Shown here one piece after another: positions 1 to 8,587 of a stretch of DNA of 64,000 nucleotides; the first letter of the stretch is position 1; every line of letters begins with the position of its first letter. The stretch comes from Pelobium manganitolerans (GTDB taxonomy: Bacteria > Bacteroidota > Bacteroidia > Sphingobacteriales > Sphingobacteriaceae), in the NCBI RefSeq assembly GCF_003609575.1, contig NZ_MBTA01000028.1:1-64000 (forward strand), read 5' to 3'. Position numbers and translations under genes: made by a program. The notes beneath the pieces are model-generated. The model was not told where the DNA came from. It saw only the letters and a list, made by a program, of their open reading frames with translations, and did not search any database.

Positions 1-3000
1 TAGACATCACAGCGACCGGCGGAACAGGAAGCTATACCTACGTGTGGGACAACGGGAAGACCGGTGAAGATCTGACAGGTCTCACGGCCGGGACCTATAA
101 AGTTATCGTTACGGATGCGAACGGATGTACGGCCACAGAGACGGTAACGATCGCCCAGCCAAGCGCTCCGTTAAGTTTGACCGGAACAAAAACAGACGTG
201 AAATGCTTTGGTGAGAACACGGGAGCAATAGACATCACAGCGACCGGCGGAACGGGAAGCTATACCTACGTTTGGGACAACGGGAAGACCGATGAGGACC
301 TGACAGCACTCACGGCCGGGACCTATGAGGTAACGGTAACGGATGCGAACGGATGCCAGGCGACAGAAACGGTCACTATTACCCAGCCGAGCGCTTCACT
401 AAGCATCAGTGAAAACCATGCTAACGTGAAGTGCTACGGGTCTGCCAGTGGAAGCATAAACATCAGCGTAAGCGGAGGAAAAGCACCTTATGTTTATTCT
501 TGGAGTAATGGAGCTATTACTCAAAACTTAAGCGCTTTGGAAGCAGGAGATTATACTTTAACAGTAAAAGACGCTAACAATTGTTTGGCGGCAATCGAAA
601 TAACAATTAGCCAACCTTTAGCGCCTTTAACATTAGTAGAAAACCATGAAGATATATTGTGTTACGGTGACGCAACAGGTAGTATTTCCTTAAAAGTGGA
701 TGGAGGTACAGCGCCTTACAGTTATCTATGGACAAATAACAAGGTAAGTAAAGATCTTGAGGGATTAAAAGCTGGGATTTATGCGGTAACAATTACAGAT
801 GCTAAAGGATGCACCATTGGCACACAAATTCAAATTAATCAGCCTGCTGCGCCTTTATCCATAACAGAAACACACCAAAACGTGGCTTGCTTTGGAACAA
901 ATACCGGAAGCATTGCTATCAATGTTTTAGGCGGAACTGCTCCGTATGCTTACGAATGGTCAAATGGGGTTGAAATCCAAAATCTAGACAATTTATTTGC
1001 AGGCGATTACGAAGTTAAGGTAACCGATAAAAACGGCTGTACCGTTATCAAAAAAATCCAGATCACTCAGCCCGTTGCTCCTTTGGCATTGAGCGAAACG
1101 CATGTAAATAATGGCTGCTATTCCGATAACATAGGAAAGATTACCCTTACGGCAACAGGAGGTGTTACTCCTTATACTTACCAATGGAGCAATGGCGCTA
1201 CCACCAAAAATTTAGCAAACCTTGCCCCAGGTGTTTATCAAGTTGTGGTTACTGATAAAAACGAGTGTACACAAACATTATCAGTAGAAATTTTACCAAT
1301 AAAGCCCTTTATAGTTAAAACCGAGGTAGAACAGATAAAATGTTTCGGGGATAACTCGGGTAAAATAAACCTTCAATTAAGTGGAGGAGAAGCTCCTTAT
1401 CAGGTAAGTTGGTCTAACGGTTCAACTGGTCTGAGCCTACAAAACTTAGCTCCCGGAAATTATACCTATTCTGCAAAAGATGCTTTGGGTTGCGTTCAAA
1501 CAAAGACCATCACCATCACTCAACCGCAACTACTTTCTGCAAAAGCTGAGGTTAAAAATACCAGTTGTAAGTACTCTCCAGATGGAGCAATAAAACTCAA
1601 TGTTTTAGGCGGTACACAGCCTTATCGATTTATTTGGAATGGTACCGATAGAGGACAAAATAGTTCGTTAATCAATGTTAATGCAGGTAAATACGATATC
1701 ACAATTATCGATGCAAATAATTGTTCTTTCAGCTTGGTAGCTGATGTTTTGCCAGGAAATTGTGCGCCAACTGCAAAAAACGACAGTTACAGCACCCTAG
1801 AAGATACGCCAATAACCATAAAAACGCCGGGAATTATCATCAATGATAGCGACCCCGATGATGACGATATCCGCGTTGCGGTGCATACGGCTAAAGACCC
1901 TTACGGCGATTTGGGCGATATTGACGGTGACAAAACCTCGTTTAAAACCACAAACGGTCGGATTATTTTAAATGCCGAAGGTTCTTTTACCTATATCCCA
2001 AACAAGAATTTTGTGGGTACCGAATATTTTATTTACAAAGCTACGGATGGCGATTTACGTTCGGATTATGCACGTGTCAGCATAGAAGTTACAGCCGTAA
2101 ACGATCCGCCAAACGCAAATGACGACCATTTTACCATCAATGAAGATGAAAAATTGCTGGGCTCGGTTGCTTTAAATGATACCGATCCGGAGAACGACGA
2201 ACTTCAATTTACGGTGGTGCTGCCGCCAACAAAAGGCAAGCTCAACCTTAACAAAGACGGTACTTTTGAGTACATCCCTGAAGCAAATTTTCACGGGACA
2301 ATTACTTTTGGCTACCAAGTGTGCGATCCCGACGGCCTGTGCGATCAAGCGACAGCTACCATAGTGGTTATTCCGGTAAATGATGCGCCAATTGCTATGG
2401 ATGATAAGTTTTCGTTGAAACGCGATGGCCAGATTGCCGAAACTGTTGCCACAAACGATACCGAGCCGGATTACGATCCAATGGTATTTAGCAAGCTCAC
2501 TAATCCCGCGAACGGAAATTTAACGTTTAACGCCGATGGAACTTTTATTTACAAACCAACAGCTAATTTTAAAGGGATAGACACTTATAGCTACCGTGTT
2601 TGTGATCCTTTCGGTTTGTGCGATACCGCAACCGTTTCGCTTGTAGTGCAGCCGGTGGTTACCGTGAATTTAACACCAAGCAGGGCAGAGATAAAAGAAG
2701 GCGACACCATCTCGGTTACTGCAGTGCTCACAGAATCTTTGTTGGAAGATTTAACCGTATTCTTAAGCTACGGCGGTTCGGCACAAAATGAGCTAGATTA
2801 TAAGCTGAGCGGCAATTTTATCTCAATGCTTATCCCTGCAAACCAAACCGAAACTACGCAACGGATTATTGTAAAAGCACTTGTGGACGATGTTAAGGAT
2901 GATAACGAGACTGTAATTGGCAATATCAGCTCAACATCGCACCCAACTTTTGTCAACATCGGCACAAATTCGCTTATAAACATACGGGATGTTTATCCGG

Positions 3001-3335
3001 AAACGGTAACAAACACGCCGGATGAAAATCCGGACATTAACCCGGATCCTATGTTTTCACCAAACGGCGACGGGCAGGGCAATGAAAGTTTTATTATCTA
3101 CAACATCACTAAATATCCGAACAACGAAGTGGTGATTTTTAACCGTTGGGGCAACGAGGTGTACCGCACCAAAGGCTACGATAACAAAGGCAATTCCTTT
3201 AAAGGCATCGCCAACGTGGGCATTTTAACAAATACCAATAAAGAACTGGTAGATGGGGTTTATTATTATTTGATTTATACCCACGAAAACAACAAACAAA
3301 AACTGAACAAAGGCTATGTGATTTTAAAACGATGA
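1..3335 (+). CDS. SprB-repeat, cadherin-like, T9SS-sorted surface protein (3' part)
   Basis: The gene is cut by the left edge: the frame is open from base 3, and the GTG at 42 lies inside a repeat, so it is not the start. Eight SprB-type repeats of 75-76 residues run from 3 to about 1765. Each has a GG..PY.Y.W.NG core, an AG.Y.V.VTD..GC segment and a closing C(F/Y)G. Three Ig-like 'tandem-95' or cadherin-like domains follow (about 1765-2660, each opening with a P.A.(N/D)D motif), then a Calx-beta-like domain (about 2660-2990). A C-terminal gliding-motility type domain (about 3040-3335: FSPNGDG, then FNRWGNEVY) is the sorting signal for type IX secretion (type B). Family knowledge: such proteins are exported to the cell surface and act in adhesion or gliding. 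The ligand is unknown. Repeats 1 and 2 are almost identical in DNA. Confidence 0.9.
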   Translation, partial: DITATGGTGSYTYVWDNGKTGEDLTGLTAGTYKVIVTDANGCTATETVTIAQPSAPLSLTGTKTDVKCFGENTGAIDITATGGTGSYTYVWDNGKTDEDLTALTAGTYEVTVTDANGCQATETVTITQPSASLSISENHANVKCYGSASGSINISVSGGKAPYVYSWSNGAITQNLSALEAGDYTLTVKDANNCLAAIEITISQPLAPLTLVENHEDILCYGDATGSISLKVDGGTAPYSYLWTNNKVSKDLEGLKAGIYAVTITDAKGCTIGTQIQINQPAAPLSITETHQNVACFGTNTGSIAINVLGGTAPYAYEWSNGVEIQNLDNLFAGDYEVKVTDKNGCTVIKKIQITQPVAPLALSETHVNNGCYSDNIGKITLTATGGVTPYTYQWSNGATTKNLANLAPGVYQVVVTDKNECTQTLSVEILPIKPFIVKTEVEQIKCFGDNSGKINLQLSGGEAPYQVSWSNGSTGLSLQNLAPGNYTYSAKDALGCVQTKTITITQPQLLSAKAEVKNTSCKYSPDGAIKLNVLGGTQPYRFIWNGTDRGQNSSLINVNAGKYDITIIDANNCSFSLVADVLPGNCAPTAKNDSYSTLEDTPITIKTPGIIINDSDPDDDDIRVAVHTAKDPYGDLGDIDGDKTSFKTTNGRIILNAEGSFTYIPNKNFVGTEYFIYKATDGDLRSDYARVSIEVTAVNDPPNANDDHFTINEDEKLLGSVALNDTDPENDELQFTVVLPPTKGKLNLNKDGTFEYIPEANFHGTITFGYQVCDPDGLCDQATATIVVIPVNDAPIAMDDKFSLKRDGQIAETVATNDTEPDYDPMVFSKLTNPANGNLTFNADGTFIYKPTANFKGIDTYSYRVCDPFGLCDTATVSLVVQPVVTVNLTPSRAEIKEGDTISVTAVLTESLLEDLTVFLSYGGSAQNELDYKLSGNFISMLIPANQTETTQRIIVKALVDDVKDDNETVIGNISSTSHPTFVNIGTNSLINIRDVYPETVTNTPDENPDINPDPMFSPNGDGQGNESFIIYNITKYPNNEVVIFNRWGNEVYRTKGYDNKGNSFKGIANVGILTNTNKELVDGVYYYLIYTHENNKQKLNKGYVILKR
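3..458 (+). repeat. Two near-identical 228-bp SprB repeat units
   Basis: Units 3-230 and 231-458 are direct repeats with a 228-bp period. Their first 61 bases differ at only two positions. Later units (459-1765) encode the same fold with clearly different, more AT-rich codons. The array probably continues to the left of the window. Confidence 0.9.
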
Positions 3336-3337
3336 CC

Positions 3338-3395
3338 GGTTGGTCCGGTGTCCGGGTTTAGTTGGTTCGGTGTTAGTTGGTTTGGTATTGATTGT
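3338..3395. repeat. Degenerate 7-8 bp tandem repeat (GGTGTTAGTTGGTT type)
   Basis: It starts just after the stop codon of the surface protein. Units of 7-8 bases vary around GTTAGTTGG/GGTTCGGT. It is one of about a dozen similar tracts in this window. Confidence 0.6.
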
Positions 3396-3408
3396 TCAAA
3401 GTTTTCAG

Positions 3409-3451
3409 ACTTACGATTTTTTCTGGCTAAGTGTGCAGAAAAATCGTAGGT
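3409..3451. terminator. Bidirectional terminator between converging genes
   Basis: Long hairpin: ACTTACGATTTTTTCTG (3409-3425) pairs with CAGAAAAATCGTAGGT (3436-3451), with one bulge and one wobble. It lies between the surface-protein gene (+) and pepT (-), so it can serve both. Confidence 0.7.
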
Positions 3452-3475
3452 CTTTAGAATACGTTTATTTACACC

Positions 3476-3546
3476 CACCCAACCTTTAACCTTAGGCCTC
3501 AATCCTTTACCAACCCTTCAGCCTCAACCCTTCAACCTTACGCCTC
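3476..3546. repeat. Degenerate heptamer tandem repeat (AAGGCGTAAGG type)
   Basis: Read on the minus strand it begins a few bases after the pepT stop codon and runs in 7-base register: AGGCGTA, AGGTTGA, AGGGTTG, AGGCTGA and so on. It has the same type and the same position relative to its gene as the tract after cysH at 19957. Confidence 0.6.
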
Positions 3547-3551
3547 GGAAA

Positions 3552-4793
3552 TCAGGCCCGCTCCTCCCAAATCATAGCTAAATTCACAATTGTTCTTACG
3601 GCTGCTTCCATATCTTGCACAGAAACCCATTCCTGTTTGCTGTGAAAAGCATGTTCGCCCGCAAATAGATTGGGGCAGGGCAAGCCCATAAATGATAATC
3701 GCGAGCCATCTGTTCCGCCGCGGATACTTTGTTTTTTCGGACTAATGCCCGCTCTTTCAATGGCTAAAAGCGCAAACGCGCTCACCTGTGGATGTTGCGC
3801 AATCACTTGTTTCATATTCCGGTACTGTTCGCTTATGCGGTAAGCGACCGATGCGTTAGGGTAGTTTTTAAGTACGTTTTCGCAGATGTTTTTTAATTCT
3901 TTTTCATGCTCGTGCAGTTTATGGTCCTCAAAATCCCTGATAATAAAGTCGATTAGGGCCTCTTCAACTTGTCCGCTAATGTTAACCGGATGCACAAAGC
4001 CTTCTTTATCTGCGGTGCTTTCTGGCGAAAGCCGGTTTTTGGGAAGTGCCGCAATTATCTCTCCGGCAATTTTAATGGCACTTTCCATTTTGCCTTTTGC
4101 AAAACCCGGATGTGCGCTTTGGCCTTTTATGTTCACCTGCATCCCATCGGCAGAGAAGGTTTCATCTTCAAAAGAGCCTAAAGTTTCTCCGTCTATAGTG
4201 TAGCCAAAATCGGCGCCAAGCTTTTTTAAATCTAAATGATCCACTCCTCGTCCAATTTCTTCATCGGGTGTAAACAAAACTTTAATTTCGCCGTGCTTGA
4301 TATGCGGATTTTGCATCAAAAAATTCGCAGCGTCCATAATTTCTGCAATTCCGGCTTTATTATCGGCACCTAAAAGTGTGGTTCCGCTGGCGGTTATAAT
4401 ATCGTTTCCAATTTGCGCTTGTAAATCCGGGTGTTCGTGCAAACGCAAAACAACGGTCTCGTCATCGGGTAAAACTAAATCTTCTCCCTGATAGTTTTTG
4501 TGCACAATGGGTTTTACATTTTCGCCGCTACAATCTGGCGAGGTATCCATGTGCGAGCAGAAGCAGATTACCGCTACTTTTTTTGACGTATTGGCCGGAA
4601 TGGTCCCAATCACGTAACCAAAATCGTCTATGCTAGCATCTGTAATGCCCATTTCTAGCAGTTCTTTAACCAATTCCTGGCCTAATATTTTTTGTTTAGC
4701 GGTAGATGGGAAAGTAAGGGAGCTATGGTCCGATTGGGTATCGAATTTTACATATTTTAGAAAGCGCTCTTTGACTGTATGTTGGATGTTCAT
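3552..4793 (-). CDS. pepT: Peptidase T (M20 tripeptidase)
   Basis: A cytoplasmic zinc aminopeptidase that releases the N-terminal residue of tripeptides. The 413 residues match the family length of about 410. The M20 metal and catalytic residues are visible: H81 and D83 in CSHMDTSPD, the bridging D144 in LLGADNKAG, the catalytic pair E178-E179 in FTPDEEIGRG, D201 in YTIDGETLG, and the late histidine in GEHAFHSKQE. The ATG at 4793 was chosen; three residues earlier there is only a TTG. It is monocistronic and converges on the surface-protein gene. Confidence 0.93.
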   Translation of the reverse strand: MNIQHTVKERFLKYVKFDTQSDHSSLTFPSTAKQKILGQELVKELLEMGITDASIDDFGYVIGTIPANTSKKVAVICFCSHMDTSPDCSGENVKPIVHKNYQGEDLVLPDDETVVLRLHEHPDLQAQIGNDIITASGTTLLGADNKAGIAEIMDAANFLMQNPHIKHGEIKVLFTPDEEIGRGVDHLDLKKLGADFGYTIDGETLGSFEDETFSADGMQVNIKGQSAHPGFAKGKMESAIKIAGEIIAALPKNRLSPESTADKEGFVHPVNISGQVEEALIDFIIRDFEDHKLHEHEKELKNICENVLKNYPNASVAYRISEQYRNMKQVIAQHPQVSAFALLAIERAGISPKKQSIRGGTDGSRLSFMGLPCPNLFAGEHAFHSKQEWVSVQDMEAAVRTIVNLAMIWEERA

Positions 4794-4903
4794 AAAATAC
4801 AATTTTGATTATCAAATTATTTGAAATATTTTTATGCCTTGTTCTGTGAAAGACAAAGAAAGTAAAAGATAGGTTGATAAACTTTAGAATTTTACATTAG
4901 CTT

Positions 4904-5683
4904 TTGAATAATTTGAAAAAATTAATATTTGCCCTTTTACTTTTTGTATCAGCAAATGCTTTTTCGCAAGCTACGTTTTACCGCATTGGTTTGGGCGTTA
5001 ATGCTGGTTTAACAACAGCTTATACGGGTTTAACATATGGTCCCAGTCCTGTAGAAGGATTAGTAGGTTTTGCGCCAAGTAAAGGTTTAATGACTAACAA
5101 AACACGCTCTTTCGGCGGTTCTTTAGATTATTATTTTACGCCCTTTATTTATGGAGGCATCAACTACAATATGGTGCAATTGAAAGACGGAACAGATAAA
5201 CATAATAGGGCTTTTGTTTCGGATTTTACCAATATTGAAATAAGAGGAAACGTTTCGGTAGGGCAGTTTATTGATTTTTCTTACAGTCCGTTTTTGTACG
5301 CCATACGTAACGTAAATGCTGGTTTAGGGATTGGTTTTATCAGCGGGACTAATAACGTGGCAGATTATGATCCTAATTTAAGTGTAACAGACACCAATCC
5401 TTTTCCGAGAAGGATGCACGCCGGAGACCTAGGTAAATCAAAATTCGACGGCGTGGTAGCTTTGCCAATCAGCATCGGTTATAATTTAAACCTGTATAAC
5501 GCTTACCAAGAGGTGAAGTTTGTGGTAGGCTTTCAATACAAAATGGTATTTACTACTTCCGATGATTTAGATGGTTATGCAGATGATCCGAAAATTTTCC
5601 AAAACAACGCTAAAGATGCCTATACCTCTTTCGGGGTTTCTTTAAAATACTTATTTGGGCCTAGCGGCTTATACTTCAAGTAA
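4904..5683 (+). CDS. Outer membrane beta-barrel protein, unknown function
   Basis: About 259 residues. An N-terminal signal peptide (KKLIFALLLFVSANAFSQ) is followed by alternating hydrophobic/polar strands rich in G, Y and F, ending in an aromatic residue (YFK), as in small Bacteroidota outer membrane barrels. No ATG lies before the signal peptide. The start is therefore a TTG at 4904 or at 4913, both just upstream of the lysines. I recognise no specific family. The next gene begins 5 bases after its stop and may be co-transcribed. Confidence 0.65.
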   Translation: MNNLKKLIFALLLFVSANAFSQATFYRIGLGVNAGLTTAYTGLTYGPSPVEGLVGFAPSKGLMTNKTRSFGGSLDYYFTPFIYGGINYNMVQLKDGTDKHNRAFVSDFTNIEIRGNVSVGQFIDFSYSPFLYAIRNVNAGLGIGFISGTNNVADYDPNLSVTDTNPFPRRMHAGDLGKSKFDGVVALPISIGYNLNLYNAYQEVKFVVGFQYKMVFTTSDDLDGYADDPKIFQNNAKDAYTSFGVSLKYLFGPSGLYFK

Positions 5684-5687
5684 CCTG

Positions 5688-6050
5688 GTGAATATTGAAA
5701 GCCTCAGAAATTACTGCCTAAGCAAAGCCGGAGCTGCAGAAAGTTTCCCTTTCGGCGAAGAAACACTGGTGTTTAAAGTTGGCGATAAAATTTTTTTATT
5801 GGCGGGGCTGTCCAATCCCATAAGCTTCAATGCCAAATGTACACCCGCTTGGGCACTAGAACTTCGGGAAAAATATGCGGCCGTACAGCCGGGCTACCAC
5901 ATGAACAAAAAACATTGGAATACCGTTTTTTACAACCAAAACCTGCCAAACAGTCTTTTAACCGAGTTGATTGATCATTCGTACAGCTTGGTTTTTAACA
6001 GTTTACCTCAAAAAATACAACAACAAATCCATGCAACAATTTCTAAATGA
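5688..6050 (+). CDS. MmcQ/YjbR family protein
   Basis: A 120-residue protein of the YjbR (DUF419) family, small CyaY-like fold proteins sometimes described as DNA-binding; the biochemical role is not settled. Family features seen: the start MNIESLRNYCLSKAGA, FPFGEETLVFKVGDK, SFNAKCTPAWALELRE, and GYHMNKKHWNTV near the C-terminus. The frame is open back to 5655, inside the previous gene, but the GTG at 5688 gives the usual family start. The last 20 bases overlap the rhomboid gene, suggesting translational coupling. Confidence 0.85.
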   Translation: MNIESLRNYCLSKAGAAESFPFGEETLVFKVGDKIFLLAGLSNPISFNAKCTPAWALELREKYAAVQPGYHMNKKHWNTVFYNQNLPNSLLTELIDHSYSLVFNSLPQKIQQQIHATISK

Positions 6051-6654
6051 AACGCCGGTATCGTTTGTTATTTTCGTTTTTACCATAGCTACCAGCGTTT
6101 ACGCCTTTTATAACCCATCATTATACGGAAGGTTGATGTTGCATCCTTACTCGGTATCTCGCGGGAAAAGTATTTTCCAGCTGTTAAGCAGTGGTTTTGT
6201 ACATAAAGATTGGCAGCATTTAATATTTAATATGCTGTCTTATTATTTCTTCGCCTTCAACTTAGAGCGCGCAATTGGCCATTGGCAGTTTGCTTTGTTG
6301 TACTTGCTTTCTTTAATCCTAAGCGATTTGCCAACCGTCCAGCAGCATAAAAACCATTATAATTACCATAGTTTGGGCGCGTCAGGCGCAGTTTGTGCCG
6401 TTTTATTCTCTTATATCCTTTTCTCGCCTTTCTCTTCCTTATTTATCATCCCAATACCATTTCCAATTCCGGCAATCGTTTACGGCGTGCTGTTTTTGGT
6501 TTACAGCTCATACGCTAGCAGGCACGCAAATGACGGGATAAACCACGATGCACATTTCTACGGTGCTATATCCGGCGTATTAATCACGGTGCTGTTGTAT
6601 CCTCAGGTAATCCAATATTTCATCAGCACTGTTGAGGCTAAGTTTGGGATTTAG
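6031..6654 (+). CDS. Rhomboid family intramembrane serine protease
   Basis: A 207-residue polytopic protein with about six hydrophobic helices. The rhomboid signature is present: HKDWQHLIFNML near the end of the first third, the catalytic serine in LGASGAVCAV, and the partner histidine in NHDAHFYGAISG on a later helix. Family role: cleavage of substrates within or next to the membrane; the substrate here is unknown. The ATG at 6031 was preferred over the upstream open frame because it begins the family-like N-terminus. It overlaps the YjbR gene by 20 bases. Confidence 0.88.
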   Translation: MQQFLNETPVSFVIFVFTIATSVYAFYNPSLYGRLMLHPYSVSRGKSIFQLLSSGFVHKDWQHLIFNMLSYYFFAFNLERAIGHWQFALLYLLSLILSDLPTVQQHKNHYNYHSLGASGAVCAVLFSYILFSPFSSLFIIPIPFPIPAIVYGVLFLVYSSYASRHANDGINHDAHFYGAISGVLITVLLYPQVIQYFISTVEAKFGI

Positions 6655-6708
6655 TATTGCAAATCAGTAGGTTATCAAAATAAAATTCAACAAAATTGCG
6701 TCGCAAGC

Positions 6709-6738
6709 TTGAAACAATAGAAAAAATTGTTACATTTG
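6709..6738 (+). promoter_or_regulatory. Promoter of the rimP-nusA-infB operon
   Basis: A -33 TTG (6709-6711), 19 bases of spacing, and a -7 TACATTTG (6731-6738) match the Bacteroidota housekeeping pattern TTTG / TAnnTTTG. Transcription should begin around 6744-6747. Confidence 0.7.
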
Positions 6739-6747
6739 CAACGATTC

Positions 6748-6775
6748 GAAAGAGGGGACGATAGTCCCCTCTTTC
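6748..6775 (+). promoter_or_regulatory. Perfect hairpin at the 5' end of the rimP mRNA
   Basis: A 12-bp uninterrupted stem, GAAAGAGGGGAC and its complement, closes a GATA tetraloop. It begins within a few bases of the predicted transcription start and ends 17 bases before the rimP ATG. TATTTT follows, which is too weak for a classical terminator. It may be a 5' stabiliser, an attenuator or a protein-binding leader. Confidence 0.6.
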
Positions 6776-6792
6776 TATTTTAGGTACAAATT

Positions 6793-7257
6793 ATGGGCGT
6801 AGAGGCACGTATTAGAGCGTTAGTAGAAGAAAAATTGGCGGATAGGCCTGATCTTTTTATTGTTGAGCTAAAAGTAGTAAACAATTCAAAGGTGATAATT
6901 CTGTTAGACGGCGATAAGGGCATAGGCATACAAGATTGCGCGGCGGTTAGTCGCCACGTAGGTTTTCATTTAGAGGAAGAAAACCTTTTTGACAGTGCTT
7001 ATAACCTTGAAGTTGGCTCGCCCGGTTTAGATGCGCCTTTAGTATCAGATAGGCAATTACAAAAAAATGTAGGCCGCCTTTTAGAAATAAAACTTAAAGA
7101 CGGTAAAAAAACCGAAGGAGAGTTGCTAGGCGCCGATGAAGAGCAGGTGGTAATTATGGAGGTGCTTAAAGAAAAAAATCGCAAGCCCCGTAAAGCCGAG
7201 CGCGGTATAAAAAGAGACGAAATAGCCGAGATAAAAGTTGGCGTTTCTTTTAAATAA
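6793..7257 (+). CDS. rimP: Ribosome maturation factor RimP
   Basis: A 154-residue cytoplasmic factor for 30S subunit maturation. The N-terminal RimP domain carries the VELKVVNNSKVIILLDGDKGIGIQDC-like region and the LEVGSPGLDAPL signature. The C-terminal SH3-like half (from about residue 85) is Lys/Glu rich. It is first in the conserved rimP-nusA-infB order, with 33 bases to nusA and no terminator between. It is preceded by a clear promoter and a 5' hairpin. Confidence 0.95.
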   Translation: MGVEARIRALVEEKLADRPDLFIVELKVVNNSKVIILLDGDKGIGIQDCAAVSRHVGFHLEEENLFDSAYNLEVGSPGLDAPLVSDRQLQKNVGRLLEIKLKDGKKTEGELLGADEEQVVIMEVLKEKNRKPRKAERGIKRDEIAEIKVGVSFK

Positions 7258-7290
7258 CAACGTAACAAAGAAAAATATCAATGATATAAA

Positions 7291-8526
7291 ATGAGCAGTA
7301 TTAATTTAATCGATTCATTTCAGGAGTTTAAAGACTTCAAGAATATTGACCGCCCGACGGTTATCAGTGTGTTGGAAGAAGTTTTCCGCAGTATGTTGCG
7401 CAAGCGGTTTGGCACCGATGAAAATTGCGACATCATCGTAAACCCAGATAACGGAGATTTGGAAATTTGGAGAACGCGTACCGTTATGGAAGATGGTTTT
7501 TCTGAAGATGACGATCTTGAAATTGAACTGGCAGACGCTCATAAAATAGATCCGGATTTAGAAGTTGGGGACGATTTTATTGAACAGATTACCTTAGAAA
7601 GTTTTGGCCGCAGAGCAATTTTAGCAGCCCGCCAAACTTTGGTTTCTAAAATTTTGGAGTTAGAGAAAGACGAAATTTTCAAAAATTATAAAGATAGGGT
7701 AGGCGAAATTGTTACCGGAGAAGTTTACCAGGTTTGGAAAAAAGAAACTTTGGTTTTGGATGATGAAGGTAACGAGTTGATTTTGCCTAAAACAGAACAA
7801 ATCCCGGCAGATTATTTCAAGAAAGGCGATTCTGTACGTGCAGTGGTGCATAAAGTGGAAATGTTGAACAGCAACCCACGCATCATCATCTCCAGAACAG
7901 CGCCAGAGTTTTTACAGCGTTTGTTTGAGCTGGAAGTTCCAGAGATTTTTGACGGCCTCATCACCATCAAAAAAATCGTGCGCGAACCGGGCGAAAGAGC
8001 TAAAGTTGCTGTAGAATCTTATGATGACCGTATAGATCCGGTAGGTGCCTGCGTAGGTATGAAAGGTTCGCGTATACACGGGATTGTTAGAGAGTTGAAA
8101 AACGAAAACATCGACGTTATCAACTTCACCAGCAATATTTCACTTTACATCCAACGTGCATTGTCGCCAGCAAAAATCACCTCTATTAAATTAGATGATG
8201 AAACCATGCGTGCGGCGGTTTACCTTAAGCCAGACCAAGTGTCATTGGCAATTGGCCGTGGCGGACATAATATTAAATTGGCCGGGAAATTAACCGGTTA
8301 CGAAATTGATGTTTATCGCGAATCTACCGAAGAAGAGGAAGATGTGGATTTAGAAGAATTTGCAGACGAAATTGACGGTTGGATTATCGATGAATTTAAA
8401 AAGATAGGTTTAGATACCGCAAAAAGCGTAATTGCATTAAGCACTGCCGAGTTGGTAAAACGTACTGATTTGGAAGAAGAAACGATTGAAGAAGTGCTTG
8501 ATATTTTACGCTCGGAATTTGAATAA
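7291..8526 (+). CDS. nusA: Transcription termination/antitermination factor NusA
   Basis: 411 residues. NusA binds RNA polymerase and RNA and modulates pausing, termination and antitermination. The N-terminal polymerase-binding domain (about 1-130) is followed by an S1 domain (about 135-200), then two KH domains (about 230-345: GACVGMKGSRIHGIVREL and IGRGGHNIKLAGKLTG). A short acidic helical C-terminus ends the protein, without the two long acidic repeats of E. coli NusA. It is the second gene of the operon, 61 bases before infB. Confidence 0.97.
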   Translation: MSSINLIDSFQEFKDFKNIDRPTVISVLEEVFRSMLRKRFGTDENCDIIVNPDNGDLEIWRTRTVMEDGFSEDDDLEIELADAHKIDPDLEVGDDFIEQITLESFGRRAILAARQTLVSKILELEKDEIFKNYKDRVGEIVTGEVYQVWKKETLVLDDEGNELILPKTEQIPADYFKKGDSVRAVVHKVEMLNSNPRIIISRTAPEFLQRLFELEVPEIFDGLITIKKIVREPGERAKVAVESYDDRIDPVGACVGMKGSRIHGIVRELKNENIDVINFTSNISLYIQRALSPAKITSIKLDDETMRAAVYLKPDQVSLAIGRGGHNIKLAGKLTGYEIDVYRESTEEEEDVDLEEFADEIDGWIIDEFKKIGLDTAKSVIALSTAELVKRTDLEEETIEEVLDILRSEFE

Positions 8527-8587
8527 TTTTTGTTTTGCAGTAAGTAAACGTACTTTTGTTTTATATAAGTTAGAAAGAGAACATTAA

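Noticed and set aside
1..2650. CRISPR-like array because of regular repeats
   Set aside because: The repeats are in-frame protein repeats of 225-228 bp with no spacer structure.
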